DNA from: Strigamia acuminata
Lineage: Eukaryota > Arthropoda > Chilopoda > Geophilomorpha > Linotaeniidae
Direction of reading: 5' to 3'
DNA: 64,000 nucleotides
NCBI GenBank assembly: GCA_949358305.1
Contig: OX442314.1
Coordinates: 49,732,581 to 49,796,580 of the forward strand
Position 1 is the first letter of the stretch. Each line of letters begins with the position of its first letter. Below the pieces are notes generated by a model, which saw only the letters and a program-made list of their open reading frames with translations, ran no database searches and was not told the DNA's origin. Shown piece by piece: positions 52,770-63,639 of this stretch. The translations under genes and the position numbers were made by a program.

Positions 52770-53317
52770 TGGTTTTTTTGTTATATAAATAAATAAAAAA
52801 TGAATTTATTAAAGTTGTGGTACCTACACAGTATATTCTTCAAGTTATTCATCTCTCTTTCATCTTCCATTCAATTCATCATCTTCAGTGCATTCATTAA
52901 CCTCTTGGTGTAGAGGATCTGTATTGATTTTCCCATTCATCCCACGGATCTTCTTCAATAAGCAGCAGTTGTAAAAACCATCTGGTTTTACGGGTTTTTT
53001 ATATTTTGTTTACCCTTTGATTTTTTATATTTTATTAGTTTTATGTATTTTTGAATTGCAATTTCTAAACATTTAAATGTGCATTTTGTGTGTTTTACTT
53101 ACTAAGTTGTTTAAATTTATCTTGTTAAATTATTGTATTTGTGTGGTTTTATCTTCACCCCAAATTGGGCAATTGGGCAATTGGACTGTGCCTCTATTTT
53201 TTATTTCAAGCACCTGCCTAGTTTAACTCTTCTAAGCCCCTGAATGCCTTTATCTCCCTTAGATCCATTTCAAAATGGAGAGTATTAAAACCGCTCTTTC
53301 TCTGGTCGTTTGTGCAA
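52770..53317. other. AT-rich spacer, nothing recognised
   Basis: Simple AT-rich sequence with no supported feature. Confidence 0.45.
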
Positions 53318-53488
53318 CGTTCTACCAGGGCTGGACTGGGAACAAATTTATGGCCGGGAAATCTGGGTGTCCGGGCCACAATTAATGAAGTCGGGACAGG
53401 CTACAGCTGGCTGCGACAGGCCACAGCGGCCACGGGCCACCGGGAAACTCCCGGTAGCCCGCCGGGCCAGTCCAGCACTGCGTTCTAC
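53318..53488. mobile_element. hAT-type MITE, 155 bp, with 8-bp target duplication
   Basis: The element at 53326-53480 starts CAGGGCTGGACTGGG and ends in the inverse CCAGTCCAGCACTG. It is flanked by the 8-bp direct repeat CGTTCTAC (53318-53325, 53481-53488). CAG...CTG ends and an 8-bp duplication are hAT hallmarks. It is GC-rich and non-coding; the plus frames across it (for example 53310-53551) are not genes. Confidence 0.93.
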
Positions 53489-53524
53489 GCATACGTACAC
53501 ACGACGGACCCTAACCATCTACAG

Positions 53525-53534
53525 TATATAAAAG
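53525..53534 (+). promoter_or_regulatory. TATA box upstream of the 53571 ORF
   Basis: TATATAAAAG lies 46 bp before the ATG at 53571, a normal distance for a short 5' leader. The hAT MITE inserted just 37 bp further upstream. Confidence 0.55.
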
Positions 53535-53570
53535 CAAACCTCTCCACCTAAATTGATCAAATGCAACACC

Positions 53571-54263
53571 ATGGTCAAGTTCCGCCCCAGTCTTTTCCCA
53601 AAACTCCGCAAAACATCCAACCTCAAAACCAAAGTAAACAACATAAAGCTGAAACTCTACCTCGGACTAAACTCCTTCACTCCTATTCCCTGGAACGGCA
53701 CGATTCACCAACAGGGTCAGAAAATCCACTTGCACAACACGTGTCCACTAGACGGACTCTTATTGACCATCAATTACGCGATCAACGCCGACAGTCGAGT
53801 CAGATTTTATTTCTCCAAATTTGCCGACATCGTCTCCAAAACGATTCTGCAAATCAACCAATTACTGCCCAAAAATCGCTTCACCGAAGCCCTATTACTA
53901 TGGCTACAGGGTGTCCTCAAACTCCGCATTCCCTCGAACGGCGTCTTGAATATGTACGGAAGCGAGGAAAATGTGTTTGTAGATATTTACCAAAGCTCGT
54001 TCCAGGTAATCAAAACAAGAAAAACTTGTTCCGTTGAGAATTGCGTCGATGAGAGGAGTTTCAGCGACGGATACTTGATTTACGACGGAGTGGACAGCGA
54101 GAGGAAGTGGGTGGGGGTCAATGAGACGTTTAAATGTAGGAAATCGGCGTGTACTGGCACAGTGAGTTGCGAGGACGAGTTCGTGGACCTGCCGCCGTTG
54201 ATTGTTTTTCGTTATTGGCTCAATCTCATTAGGAATTCACAAGCGCATCTGATTGATTCTTAA
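53571..54263 (+). CDS. Intact single-exon ORF, 230 codons, N-T-C-P-L-D motif protein
   Basis: The ATG at 53571 sits in a good context (ACACCATGG) behind a TATA box, so I prefer it to the earlier in-frame TTG. The protein starts basic (M-V-K-F-R-P-S-L-F-P-K-L-R-K), has N-T-C-P-L-D near residue 60, a central helical region, and a C-terminal Cys cluster (C-S-V-E-N-C...C-R-K-S-A-C...S-C-E-D-E) that could bind zinc. An N-T-C-P-x-D box occurs in invertebrate repeat-encoded proteins that look cysteine-protease-like; I infer but cannot prove a relation. The last 15 codons fall in a segment shared with about 5893-5935. No frame break, introns or neighbours. It may be a transposon gene or young orphan. 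Confidence 0.65.
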   Translation: MVKFRPSLFPKLRKTSNLKTKVNNIKLKLYLGLNSFTPIPWNGTIHQQGQKIHLHNTCPLDGLLLTINYAINADSRVRFYFSKFADIVSKTILQINQLLPKNRFTEALLLWLQGVLKLRIPSNGVLNMYGSEENVFVDIYQSSFQVIKTRKTCSVENCVDERSFSDGYLIYDGVDSERKWVGVNETFKCRKSACTGTVSCEDEFVDLPPLIVFRYWLNLIRNSQAHLIDS

Positions 54264-54560
54264 TTACCTTTGCCTTTCTAGTTTTGGGTCTAGCCCCAGT
54301 TTACCTGTGGGCTTGCAAAGATAAGATCCAGGCAGAAGGTGTACTAGTAAGCCCTTGAACCTGTTAAGAGCTATTACTAGCCATTGGCCAACCTGGCAAC
54401 CTTTCTCCAGTTATGCCTTCATGTGGTTTCTAAATGCTCATGATGTGCTTCACATTGTCACCTCATATTTATCCTTTTTGTTGCTCTTTTGTTATTAATG
54501 CCATTTGACCTAAGGACCAGAATTGAATCAATCTGCAGTTGTGTACTTCTCTGGGTCTTT
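54264..54560. other. Downstream spacer of the 53571 ORF
   Basis: No feature recognised beyond the shared segment at the ORF end. Confidence 0.4.
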
Positions 54561-54569
54561 ATCGCGGAT

Positions 54570-54850
54570 AATTAGTGTGCGATTGCTTAGCGTGGCCGTC
54601 TCGCCATCAGGGACCCCAGCCAAGTTTGGCGTGTAAACGCTGTCTGCACTCATCTAGTTGTTGACGACAGTCCGAAAGGACACGTAACCTCAACTAGACT
54701 GTGGATACGCGCTCTGCTATTGCTCTTTTTTTTAGAAATTCTAAGAACTCGCGCAATTAATTCATGATTAATTGATCGAGCGAGGGGATAGTTTGCTGCC
54801 ACCTTTCAGGCAAGCTATCCCTAAAGAGGCTCTCGCTTATATTTCATATA
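54570..54850 (+). ncRNA. Candidate structured RNA region
   Basis: CTAGTTG (54654-54660) pairs with CAACTAG (54691-54697), enclosing ACG/CGT and a GTCC-GAAA-GGAC hairpin with a GNRA tetraloop (54670-54681). Further on, GGGATAGTTTGC (about 54785-54796) pairs with GCAAGCTATCCC (about 54811-54822) with one wobble, and flanking AGCGAG/CTCGCT could extend it. Such dense complementarity is unusual for this window. It could be a transposon UTR, a retroposon head or a self-cleaving motif. No known family is recognised and hammerhead core bases are absent. Confidence 0.35.
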
Positions 54851-56530
54851 GCAATGGCCGAAGCCTCACTCGGTACTTTCGATGAAATAAAAATGTACAA
54901 CTTGGTATAGGAAAACTGTTTACCAAAGGACGTAAAAGGAAGAAAAGAAATCGAAAACAAAGCTACCAAAGTTGAACCCAACGCCTGATTGTAGACCTTG
55001 CATTAGACACTTGAGCTTACATTGTCACACGTTTAATTATGCATCCTTTTTACCCATTTGGATTTCCTCTTCCAATTACCTTTCTGTTGGTTTTAGTGCA
55101 GTGAGATGCTATCCAGAGTTAGATTTAATTCATTGATCACGATTTTGTTAAGTCTGATTCTTGTCGCGTAGTTTGCAGCGCATTTGCTCAATCTAGCCGT
55201 ATTCCTTATTTGACTTTAGTTAGGTTTAGCGACGCTTCGTGCCTTCAGTGCATTTAGGCAGCGATACGTGGCTTCATTTAACGCTTTCTTTCCCTATATT
55301 TTAGGACTTCTAGAGACCCGAGCAATTTATTTTAGGTAGGAGATGGATGGTATCTGGAGCTCCCGCCAGTAACGAATATTTACGATAGGTCAAAACTTTC
55401 AAATTCCTCATTTTGAGGCAGCGATTCCTTCAAACGACCTCAACACCGCAAGTCCCCGTCTCATCCTCAAAATCCCATCGAGCGCCAAAAATTGATTCTA
55501 AAATAAGCAGCTCATTAGGATCTACTTGTATTGCAGTGCAGTACAAAGTGACCAACCGACATTTTCGATCTGAACATCAAATCTCACATGATGAGCCCAA
55601 TTAGTGCACTCCTGGTCAAGATGAACTCAACCAAAGGTAGAGGAACAAAACATTAATTTTATTTAAATATTTCATTGCTTTTTGTATTTTTTTTAACTTT
55701 AATTTTATTGCATTATAGTGTAACCGCAAAATCCCACTTAGAATATAAGCAGCATCTACGACAGCTGCATGACTGAGTGAAATCTTTTCGGACCCATGGC
55801 ACTCGTGTCTCTTTTATTTACAAGCAGTTTAAAAAGAAGCTAATGCCTTTCTTATTTGTGCTCTTGCTTTTTGACACATATATGCAGATGGTTATGTTTG
55901 CCAAGTGCCCACTTTCTGTAAAAATGTTGTAATCTTTAAAGTGTGTGAAAAATGTTTAAGATCTATCTCTAATATATTTTTGTGTTTATTTTTCACTGCT
56001 AAAAATTTTTTTTATTTACATCTGTATATAAAGTTTACAATTATCCCCTGATAAATGACTTTGCACCTTGTTGGTCTAAATTTATTTGCTCTAATGTATG
56101 AGGTGAGTTCTGATCACACGGATATGTAAATGGGAATTTTAGACACAAACAGCAGCTCGACTTACTTGCCTCAGCACACAAAGGCCGCAGTTTCATGTAA
56201 AAAAATCCCACAAAAATAAATCTCATGAAATTTTCATAAAAATTTCACACATCCATAAGATATGCAGAGGATTCATAGCCTTGAGTTGAAATAAACGCTC
56301 CATTAAGAAATGTTTCCTTCTTGTTTCCCCGTTTATTTACTAGACATTCACTGTGCAATTCTTGGATATTAACAAAATTAATTTATTATTTCTGAATTTT
56401 AAATTTAGGCTTGGGAAATGAAGAAACAAAATAATATCGAAAATTTTCATCACTTGAGAGAATTGCAGCATACTATTGGACTAAGATTACCGGCACATAT
56501 TTTTATTTGAAGAACAGGTTTCCCTATTCC
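54851..56530. other. AT-rich intergenic stretch
   Basis: 55330-55530 shares diverged blocks with 58445-58550 (for example ATATTTACGA.AGGTCAAAAC and CAAGTCCCCGTCTC). No gene supported. The frame at 55413-55604 overlaps the repeat. Confidence 0.45.
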
Positions 56531-56564
56531 TCGTTTGGCTGTTTTTTTGTTAGGATATTTATGT

Positions 56565-56740
56565 GACAGTCGTGGTTTGCATTACCACGCTAATTTTCAT
56601 CTTTCTGGGTCGAAATCGGCGAGGAGGAGCACGAGCGCCAGCGCCACCACGACGAGCTCCATCTCGTTCTCCACCACCTCCACCTCCTCCACCCCCTGTG
56701 AGAAAATAAGACTCCATTTACCGTCTTCTACGAACGTAAA
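56565..56740. repeat. Direct repeat of 35350-35530
   Basis: See 35350. Here the match ends before GTGTCTGTAAGACAC, a short palindrome leading into the copia relic. Confidence 0.85.
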
Positions 56741-56765
56741 GTGTCTGTAAGACACTTGAGATGCA

Positions 56766-57500
56766 TTGGGGCAAAAGCATATGTTCACATTCCGTCATAC
56801 GTCATCCGTCATACGAAATTGGAAGAGAGCTTGGCCGGGGGCCTTGGTAGAACATGCTACCGACACGAAAAGATATCGGCTTTGGGACGGTAAACACAAA
56901 TCCAATTTTGTATCGAAATATGTAAAAATCCTAGAAGATATTTATTGGTATGAGGGGAATAATAAAGATGTGAAGATTAATGTACCTAGGGTTGACAAAG
57001 GATACGTGACATTGCCCCCCATGGAGGAAGAATCTGACGATGACAGTGGTAACGTGAATGTTTTAATTCCACCTGGATGGTTTACTGGGGATACTACCAC
57101 CATTGGTACCGCCTCCTCCATTACCAATTCAGAAACCCCCGTTGTCAACGACACCCAAACCTGTTTTGAAACTAACTTTAGTACCGCAACTACCTCTTGA
57201 GCCCCTTACCCCATAGGAACCCGATCCAGATTAAGTTGTGTCTGAAGGTGGCGATGACACACTAGACAGCTTAGACGAGACCTTCATTGATGCTGCGGGA
57301 GTGTCACCACAAGCACAAAGAGGCAATACAGACAGAGGCTGGAGATAATGAAGAATTACAAGAATTAGATATGTCCAAATGGGTTAGAAAGGAAATTACA
57401 CGTAAAAGAGGGAAAACAAAAGGCAGAGTGGATGTCTACTGCTAGACACCTCTTAAGGAGAGGTTACGGAGTCGTCTAGAGGTCGCACGATGGTGCAAAG
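56766..57500 (+). pseudogene. Ty1/copia pol relic (integrase end to RT linker)
   Basis: The 144-codon frame 56766-57200 contains R-Y-R-L-W-D-G-K followed by V-S-K-Y-V-K-I-L-E-D, the pattern (G-Y-R-L-W-D-x-x...S-R-D-V-x-F-x-E) found after the copia integrase core, then the acidic variable linker (E-E-E-S-D-D-D-S). Further fragments to about 57540 are in other phases. Neither LTRs nor catalytic cores are present. Confidence 0.55.
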
Positions 57501-58600
57501 ATGACGGATACATCTACGACCCGATTAAATTTAAATTCTTGCCCCGAAGTCCCCAACGTGTGCCAATTCAGCCTTTTGTGTATGGTAGAGCCCAACACTT
57601 ACGAAGAAGCAATGGCAGACTCTAACAGCCATCGAGGCTCCACCGTGCAAACCATTGTTGCCAATGGAATATGACACTCCCAGCCCGAAATGTTAGAATT
57701 TACACAATTGGTTCTCCGGTTTCCCTGTTATAATTGTATACTCTGTATTCATTACTTAATTATATAATTGTGTGTGTAGTAAGGTACCAAATAGGCTGCC
57801 TTACTTCTATATCACTTTTTAAGTTTTACGGGGTTTTAACTTTACCCGGTTGCTATGTATTGTTTCATTCTTCTTGTTATGTTGCTCACTTAGCAACTCT
57901 GGATTAAAAATGCTGTGTTCCTTTTCCTATTTAACTCATTCCATCCTCATTTTTGCATCCAAGCCTCTACACAAACCAATTCATTGTTCCTGTCACCAGC
58001 AGAGTGCGACCAAAGGAACGGATTCCTGCCGTTCGACGGTCAAGGTTGCTGTCTATCTGTAAGCGATCTCCGCCGCCTCCTTAATCACCCTAAGACTCCC
58101 CATCTTTGGATCGAAGAACAGACATCGTATCTCATCTGGCAACCGCAGCTTTTCTGAGCAGAATCTAGGGTGGGCCAAGTCATTTTGGCACACTCTAGGC
58201 ATTCCTGATCTGACTTCCAACGACTCCACAACTATATTAAAATTTATTCCAAAACTGCTAAGTGTGATCCGTGGTAACTGAAAAACATCGAGATTCACTG
58301 CTGGCCTGTAACTACTTTTACAGGATAGCGCTTTTGCTTTGATTACTGACATTATTCTGTCAGAAAACTAGTAGATGTACTCAATCTGTGTTGGCAGTCA
58401 AAGTTGGAGCAACAAAATATTAATTTTATTTATATATTTGAGTGTTTTTTGGATGGTGTCTGGAGCTTCCGGCAGTAACCAATATTTACGAAAGGTCAAA
58501 ACTTTCAAACGCCCGTTAACACCTCAAGTCCCCGTCTCTTCCTTGAGCGAGCATGTCTGGAGACAGTCTCTGGGTGGCCGCTCCCTTGCGGTCTCTTGGG
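57501..58600. other. Intergenic, no supported gene
   Basis: Overlapping plus frames at 57850-58157 and a minus frame at 58352-58053 have no recognised motifs. 58445-58550 is a diverged copy of 55330-55530. Confidence 0.4.
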
Positions 58601-58601
58601 G

Positions 58602-58664
58602 ACAAACGGTGTTGAGGCTTTTCACCAACAGAGTCTGTTGGTGAAAAGCCTCAACACCATTTGT
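58602..58664. repeat. Hairpin, 31-bp arms, 1-base loop
   Basis: 58602-58632 is inverted at 58634-58664 with a single mismatch (C/T). A single-arm relative lies at about 15278-15305. Confidence 0.95.
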
Positions 58665-58665
58665 T

Positions 58666-58704
58666 GCAAAAATTGGGGTCTGTTGAACAGACCCCAATTT
58701 TTGC
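58666..58704. repeat. Second hairpin, 19-bp perfect arms, 1-base loop
   Basis: GCAAAAATTGGGGTCTGTT at 58666-58684 is perfectly inverted at 58686-58704, starting two bases after the previous hairpin. Confidence 0.95.
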
Positions 58705-58845
58705 TGAAAATAGTCATGTTATTTGGGCAAACGTCTTTCCAGATACATTTCACACGTGTGTTTCCGTGAATACACATTGTTTACATAGAGTGATGTATGT
58801 TCCTCAACCCTTTGGATTCTTTTGTGATCATGTGTTATACTGTAC

Positions 58846-59429
58846 TGTGACCGATTATCGGCCACTGCAACACTCCCGCATGGCCCAGCCCAACCCCACC
58901 CGCCAGGTGGCGTTGACGGTTGAGTCAGTGACCAGGATGACGTCTTATCCGGTCACCGACCCCACAACCAATGGGAAGAGGTACTCTCGTACCCATGGTG
59001 CAAGAGTGGACTATATAAGCCCCAACATCCTGTTGGAGCTCAGAGTCTTGTGGGAACAGCTCTGGTTCACACCTAAGCAGTTCTGTCTAAATATAATGTT
59101 ATACTCTTGTTCACCATGGTGACACTTAGGGACTTGGCCGGTACGCCAGTCCCAGTACCGTGAGCGATCACCATATGGGCCAAATGAACATCGGCATGAC
59201 CATGCCGCACACACGGTTAACCCTAACCACGTGTGCCGCGTGTGGTCACAGGTCTGCTGCAGCAATGCAGTAGGAGCATAGGAGAGACATAAGATATTGA
59301 CCCCTAGACAACTGAATAAAGGCCTAAAACCTCGAATACATTCTCTTGTGTGTCTCTTATCTACACGTGTCGAGCGTCCGGCGCTGATTGGGCATTCCCG
59401 TGCCCAAACGGTGTCCGTCCACTCTTACA
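58846..59429 (+). mobile_element. Solo LTR, 584 bp, with 4-bp target duplication
   Basis: It begins TGTGACCG, ends CTTACA and is flanked by GTAC (58842-58845 and 59430-59433). A TATATAAGC box lies at 59012, a CCCCTAGACAAC motif at about 59300 and an AATAAA signal at about 59315. Same family and orientation as 6405-6985. The 153-codon frame 58661-59122 crosses the LTR boundary and is not a gene. Confidence 0.9.
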
Positions 59430-59433
59430 GTAC

Positions 59434-60360
59434 AACTGTGACAAGTGGAATTTCAGATTTTGACTTAAGATTTTTTATTTTTGAGGGAGGTTGGGGGATT
59501 TAAGTTTAGCCTGTCGGTTTTTGTAGACAAAGAATCTTTAAGGAAGTCGTTCTGTCACTCGATAATTACATTTAAAGAGTAAAGTGTTTCCTGTTGAGCT
59601 AATCAAGCCCATTAAAACTACAAGTAGTCTGACTTGTAACAAGTTTGAAGTTGAAGCAAAATTGGGAGGTTAAAAGATACTCGTATACAATTTTTAATAG
59701 ATTTCATTCAATGATTTATTGTGCTTACAAAATATGCGTTTTGATGTTGAATTCAACATTGTCTGTATACTTTGTGATGCTACTGCTAGTGTTTAGCAAT
59801 CTTGTGTCAAATGGAAATCTCTAAGCTTATTGATTCTTGTTTTGTTATTTAACTCAATAACATTGACTCTAGTTGCTATTTTTGGTTAACATTATATTGT
59901 GTTTATGTTATACGAACATGTTTGCAATTTTACATCTTGTGTGTATGTTTTATGCAATGGATTTATTCTGTATTTATCACATGTATGACTTTTCACTATT
60001 GTCACATGATTTTTGTATCATCTGACCTATCTGGTCACTCTGCATTTAGTTTTCACAGAATAAACATGGCCTCCATAGTTATGGCATGTTTTGGCAAAAT
60101 TGAAAATTCTCTAGACTCACCAGTAAATTCAGAAAATTGTAACAATTTTGACCTCATATGACCCTGTATTCTCATTGCAGACCTCCCATTTCCTCCTCCC
60201 ACCACACATAATGCAATGTCAATTTAAGTCGATCTTAAGAGAAGAATGTTTTCCGTTTGCTGAAATAGATTCATTTCAGTCAATCATTTATCAATCATGA
60301 ACAGGCTGTTCCAAAAGTCTCTCGAGAAGTTGTGTTTATCGATAATTATTAACAACCTGG
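59434..60360. repeat. AT-rich stretch with a dispersed-repeat piece
   Basis: 60150-60280 matches 15318-15440 (landmarks CCTCCTCCCAC.ACACATAATG and GAGAAGAATGTTTTC). The remainder has no recognised feature. Confidence 0.6.
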
Positions 60361-60401
60361 AAATTTATTTATTTATTTCAATATAATTTTTTTCTCCATA
60401 G

Positions 60402-60500
60402 ATTGCAATAGAAGATGAAGAAGGGGAGGAGTTGAGGCTGAAGATAGTGGATCTAGAGACAGCGTGGAACGCTACAGGTGCTCACAACGCTGGAAAATGA
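60402..60500 (+). pseudogene. Acidic terminal exon, copy 2
   Basis: Relative of 24976-25059: acceptor CTCCATAG, 32 codons and TGA, with five extra in-frame codons in the middle. The conserved phase and stop support an ancestral coding exon that spread within a repeat. Confidence 0.45.
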
Positions 60501-60539
60501 GCGAGTAGGCTAACACATTTTTTTTGCCCCTAAATGAAG

Positions 60540-60960
60540 CCCTTTTTATTTAGGATTTTTATTAAATTATTGTTTGCATTTATTTATATTTTATTATTAC
60601 ATTTTATATTTTTTTTTTATATTTTATTATGTCTACCGGCCAGGTAGACGCGAACATGGAGGAGATAGAGGCGCAATGCCAGGCTTTAAGACCGCAGTCG
60701 CCGGATTTATTCGACTAATTTGTTTTATTGTTTTTATTTTTTTAATATTTTTTATAGATTTTATTAAATTATTGTTGCATTTATTTATATTTTATTATTA
60801 CATTTTATATTTTTTTTTATATGTTATTATGTCTACCAGCCAGGTAGACGCGAACATGGAGAAGATGGAGGCACAATGCCAGGCTTTAAGACCGCAGTCA
60901 CCGGATTTATTCGACTAATTTGTTTTATTGTTTTTATTTTTTTATATTTTTTATCTAATT
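60540..60960 (+). repeat. 200-bp tandem duplication carrying a 29-codon ORF twice
   Basis: Two units with an exact 200-bp offset. Each contains ATG to TAA of 29 codons (60629-60718 and 60829-60918) encoding M-S-T-x-Q-V-D-A-N-M-E...A-L-R-P-Q-S-P-D-L-F-D. The two peptides differ at three positions; the flanks are T-rich. The small ORF is GC-richer than its surroundings and may be the start of a lost gene or a retroelement gag start. Confidence 0.85.
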
Positions 60961-61490
60961 GTATTGTACACAAGTGTGTGCACCAGCCAAAGATGGCCGA
61001 CAATAAAAACAGCAGCTCTTCCTCAAAACCATGTCCTCTTATTACATTTTTTATTTGTTACATTTCTAAATAAAATACCATCTTGACTAAAAACGACAAC
61101 AGTTTTAACACCGGCCCAAGTGGCCGAGCGAGCAGGAGCGTGTGCGGACGAAGCAGTGTTTCAAACTTTATTTGTGAAAATGTAGTTAATCTGAAGCATC
61201 CTTTTCACCCCAAAACTACCCTCCTTTTAGTTAAGCCCCCAACCCTTTCTAAAGCATCAATTTTCGCACTTAGCATTGCTTACTTAAATACTTAAGCAAA
61301 TCGTCCCACAAATCGCGTGGCCGAAAAGAAGTTGTGATGGCCACAATATTATTCTTCCACTGGCACCGCAACCTTACTGCGTGCGCTTGGCGGATGACCA
61401 CTGCTCAGAGGTCCAAGGACAGAAACATAGTGGCCACTTCAGTGTTAACGTCTAGTGTTTTTTAATTTTGTTTATTTATATACGTTTATT
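60961..61490. repeat. Mixed repeat pieces
   Basis: 61376-61455 matches 15890-15960. The frame at 61083-61295 has no recognised motif. Confidence 0.5.
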
Positions 61491-61496
61491 TATATA

Positions 61497-61870
61497 GATG
61501 GCAGCGGCTCGGATCCGGCTCGTTCGCAGGGGCCGGTGGCTGGCGGCTCAGCCGATCCAATACGGAATCGGCGGCGGCCAGCCGGCTGATCGGTTAAGCC
61601 GAAATTTTGGCTTTTAAAACGACAAAAAAACCCAAAAAAACCTCCAAAAAAAATAAAAAAAAAATAAATAAATTTAAAAAGAATGAAAATTGAAAATCCA
61701 GAATTGAGTTTTTATTTAATACACATTAAAAAAAAAATTTTTCGGCCGTTTGACGCTGGAAAATCAGCGGCGGTGGTGGCTTGTGAATTGTCGCCACACG
61801 GCAGCGGCGGCTGGCGTCTAGCCGACCAGCTGCCGAGCCGAGTCGGCTAAGCCGACTTGGCGCACAGGTC
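61497..61870. mobile_element. GC-rich island, probable non-autonomous element
   Basis: Clusters of GGCGGC, GCCGGCT and AGCCGA motifs in both orientations stand out in AT-rich DNA, with an A-rich centre (61620-61735). The arrangement suggests a foldable MITE, but precise ends and target duplication could not be set. Confidence 0.45.
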
Positions 61871-61874
61871 TAAT

Positions 61875-62345
61875 GAGTGTGCTTTTATTTCCGTGCTCCT
61901 TTACGTTTTGTTTTTCCATGTTTTAACCATTTATTTTTTTCTTTGTTTTCAATTTTATTTTTTACTTGTTTTCATTATAATTTTTCATGATTTTTCCATG
62001 TTTTTATTGTTCTTCCTGTTTTCTTGTTTCTTGTTTTTTCATGTTTTTTTTATTCTGGTTTTCCAGTTTTTACTTTCTGAATTTTCTTGCTTTTAAAGCG
62101 TTTTTCCTATAGAACATTCACCATCAACATCAACACAACATAGTCATCAAAATTCTCCCTCAATCTTTGCTAGACAAGTAGCAAGATTGGTATTTAGCCC
62201 TAATAAATTGGCCACATGTTCATGCAATGGCAAATAGAGCAACTCAAACAAGAATAAAAAGGTTTTGCCCGCATTAGACTCTAAAAAGCTTGTTGCTTTG
62301 ATTGGTAATTTACCGCCTATAAGTGTTACTTAAAAAAAATTTTTG
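61875..62345. repeat. Dispersed repeat, copy of 9340-9800
   Basis: Nearly identical to 9340-9800 including the non-T-rich tail. Confidence 0.88.
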
Positions 62346-62449
62346 TACATATTTTGGTTTTCTGTTCGGAAAAGCATGATGTGGGACTTGTTTGTTAACC
62401 ACAATTTTTAGATTTAATGAGATATACAAAAATGATTAGTGAATCCGAT

Positions 62450-62915
62450 GCATCAGATGCATCAGATGCAACTTTCCAAGAACCAGTTCAGGAATAGAAT
62501 TTTCATTTTTTTTATCAAGTGTCTTTTAATTTTGTTTATTTATAGTTTGCATATTTTCCCGAAGGATCAGAAAATAGTACACGTTGACAACAGTGCGACA
62601 GTGTTGGTACAAAGTTGCAACAACATTCTAAAAAATTTCATGTCACCGCAAAAAAATGTCAATTGTTATGAGAGAGACATTTTATTTCACTTTGTTTGAT
62701 TATTTTATTAATTATTAAACTTTAGTTAAACAACAACCTTGCAAGAACAAGTTCCTGGAGAAGTTAGGTGGTGTTTTGTTTATATTTTTTCCAGGTGATT
62801 GGTTGATCTCGACCCAGTCCACCTTGGACCGAGTTTACCTTTCACCTTTTTCGTTCTACTTCAAGCAGCTTCACTTTGAGCTTTGCTTGGATATAAGAGC
62901 TCTTGAATTGTGGGC
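62450..62915 (+). repeat. R1 dispersed family, copy e
   Basis: It follows R1 from CATCAGATGCAACTTTCC to GATATAAGAGCTCTT, then diverges. It keeps the F-P-G-D-W frame of R1a open. Confidence 0.82.
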
Positions 62916-63194
62916 TGTAAAAAGTATAGACATGGCTGGTTATACCACACTGCTAGCCATGGTCAGTCATTTCTGTATCCGTTTTCCAGGTGCAATTGTT
63001 AATTTTCCTGGTTTCAGCACATTAAAACATGCGATTGCACCTGGAGACCAAAGATTTTGCACATGCGCAGAAGTATTCCAAAATACCGCCTAGTGCTAAA
63101 AGGTGGCAAGATGAAGAACAGGTAGTTGAGGAGCATCAGTGACGTCACTTCCTCCATACAATGTCTCCTCCTCTCTCAAGCTGGGCACAATATG

Positions 63195-63346
63195 GAGTTC
63201 ACAGTCCACTAAGGCAACTGACTCCTGGACTATACATTGTACAAAAATATTTTTGGAAAAAAAGGTATGCCAAATTGTGAAGTCTTGGGTATTCCCAAGA
63301 AATGTATGAAAACGGCGGTGATAAACTTTTGGCCACCACTGTAAAA
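63195..63346. mobile_element. Tc1-like terminal fragment
   Basis: The segment ends in TTTTGGCCACCACTGTA, the inverse of the common Tc1-type terminus TACAGTGGTGGCC. No left end or transposase block was found, so only one end remains. Confidence 0.5.
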
Positions 63347-63639
63347 TACAAGTACAAATATAAAAACCCATACCACAGCACACCACGACGTTGAACATTT
63401 TATCCCGTACCACCTCTGCAACAGCAGTTTTCAAACAAAAAAAAACACATTTTTGCAAAAGATTACCAAATTAAACGTCGCCGTACACAAACCCGGTGGA
63501 ATGGCTAAACAAGGATACCAAGTATATTATTGCAATACACACCGCCATCCTCAAAAGATGGGACGAGTACTTGCGCGAAATTGCGTTTAGTATTCGCACA
63601 ACAGACACGGGGTCGGGGATATTCACCTTACATGTGGCC

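Noticed and set aside
53310-53551. Two overlapping plus-strand ORFs of 73 and 79 codons
   Set aside because: They run across the hAT MITE and its target duplications, so they are chance frames in a GC-rich insert.
58661-59122. 153-codon plus-strand ORF
   Set aside because: It begins in a hairpin and crosses the left boundary of a solo LTR. It has no family motif.
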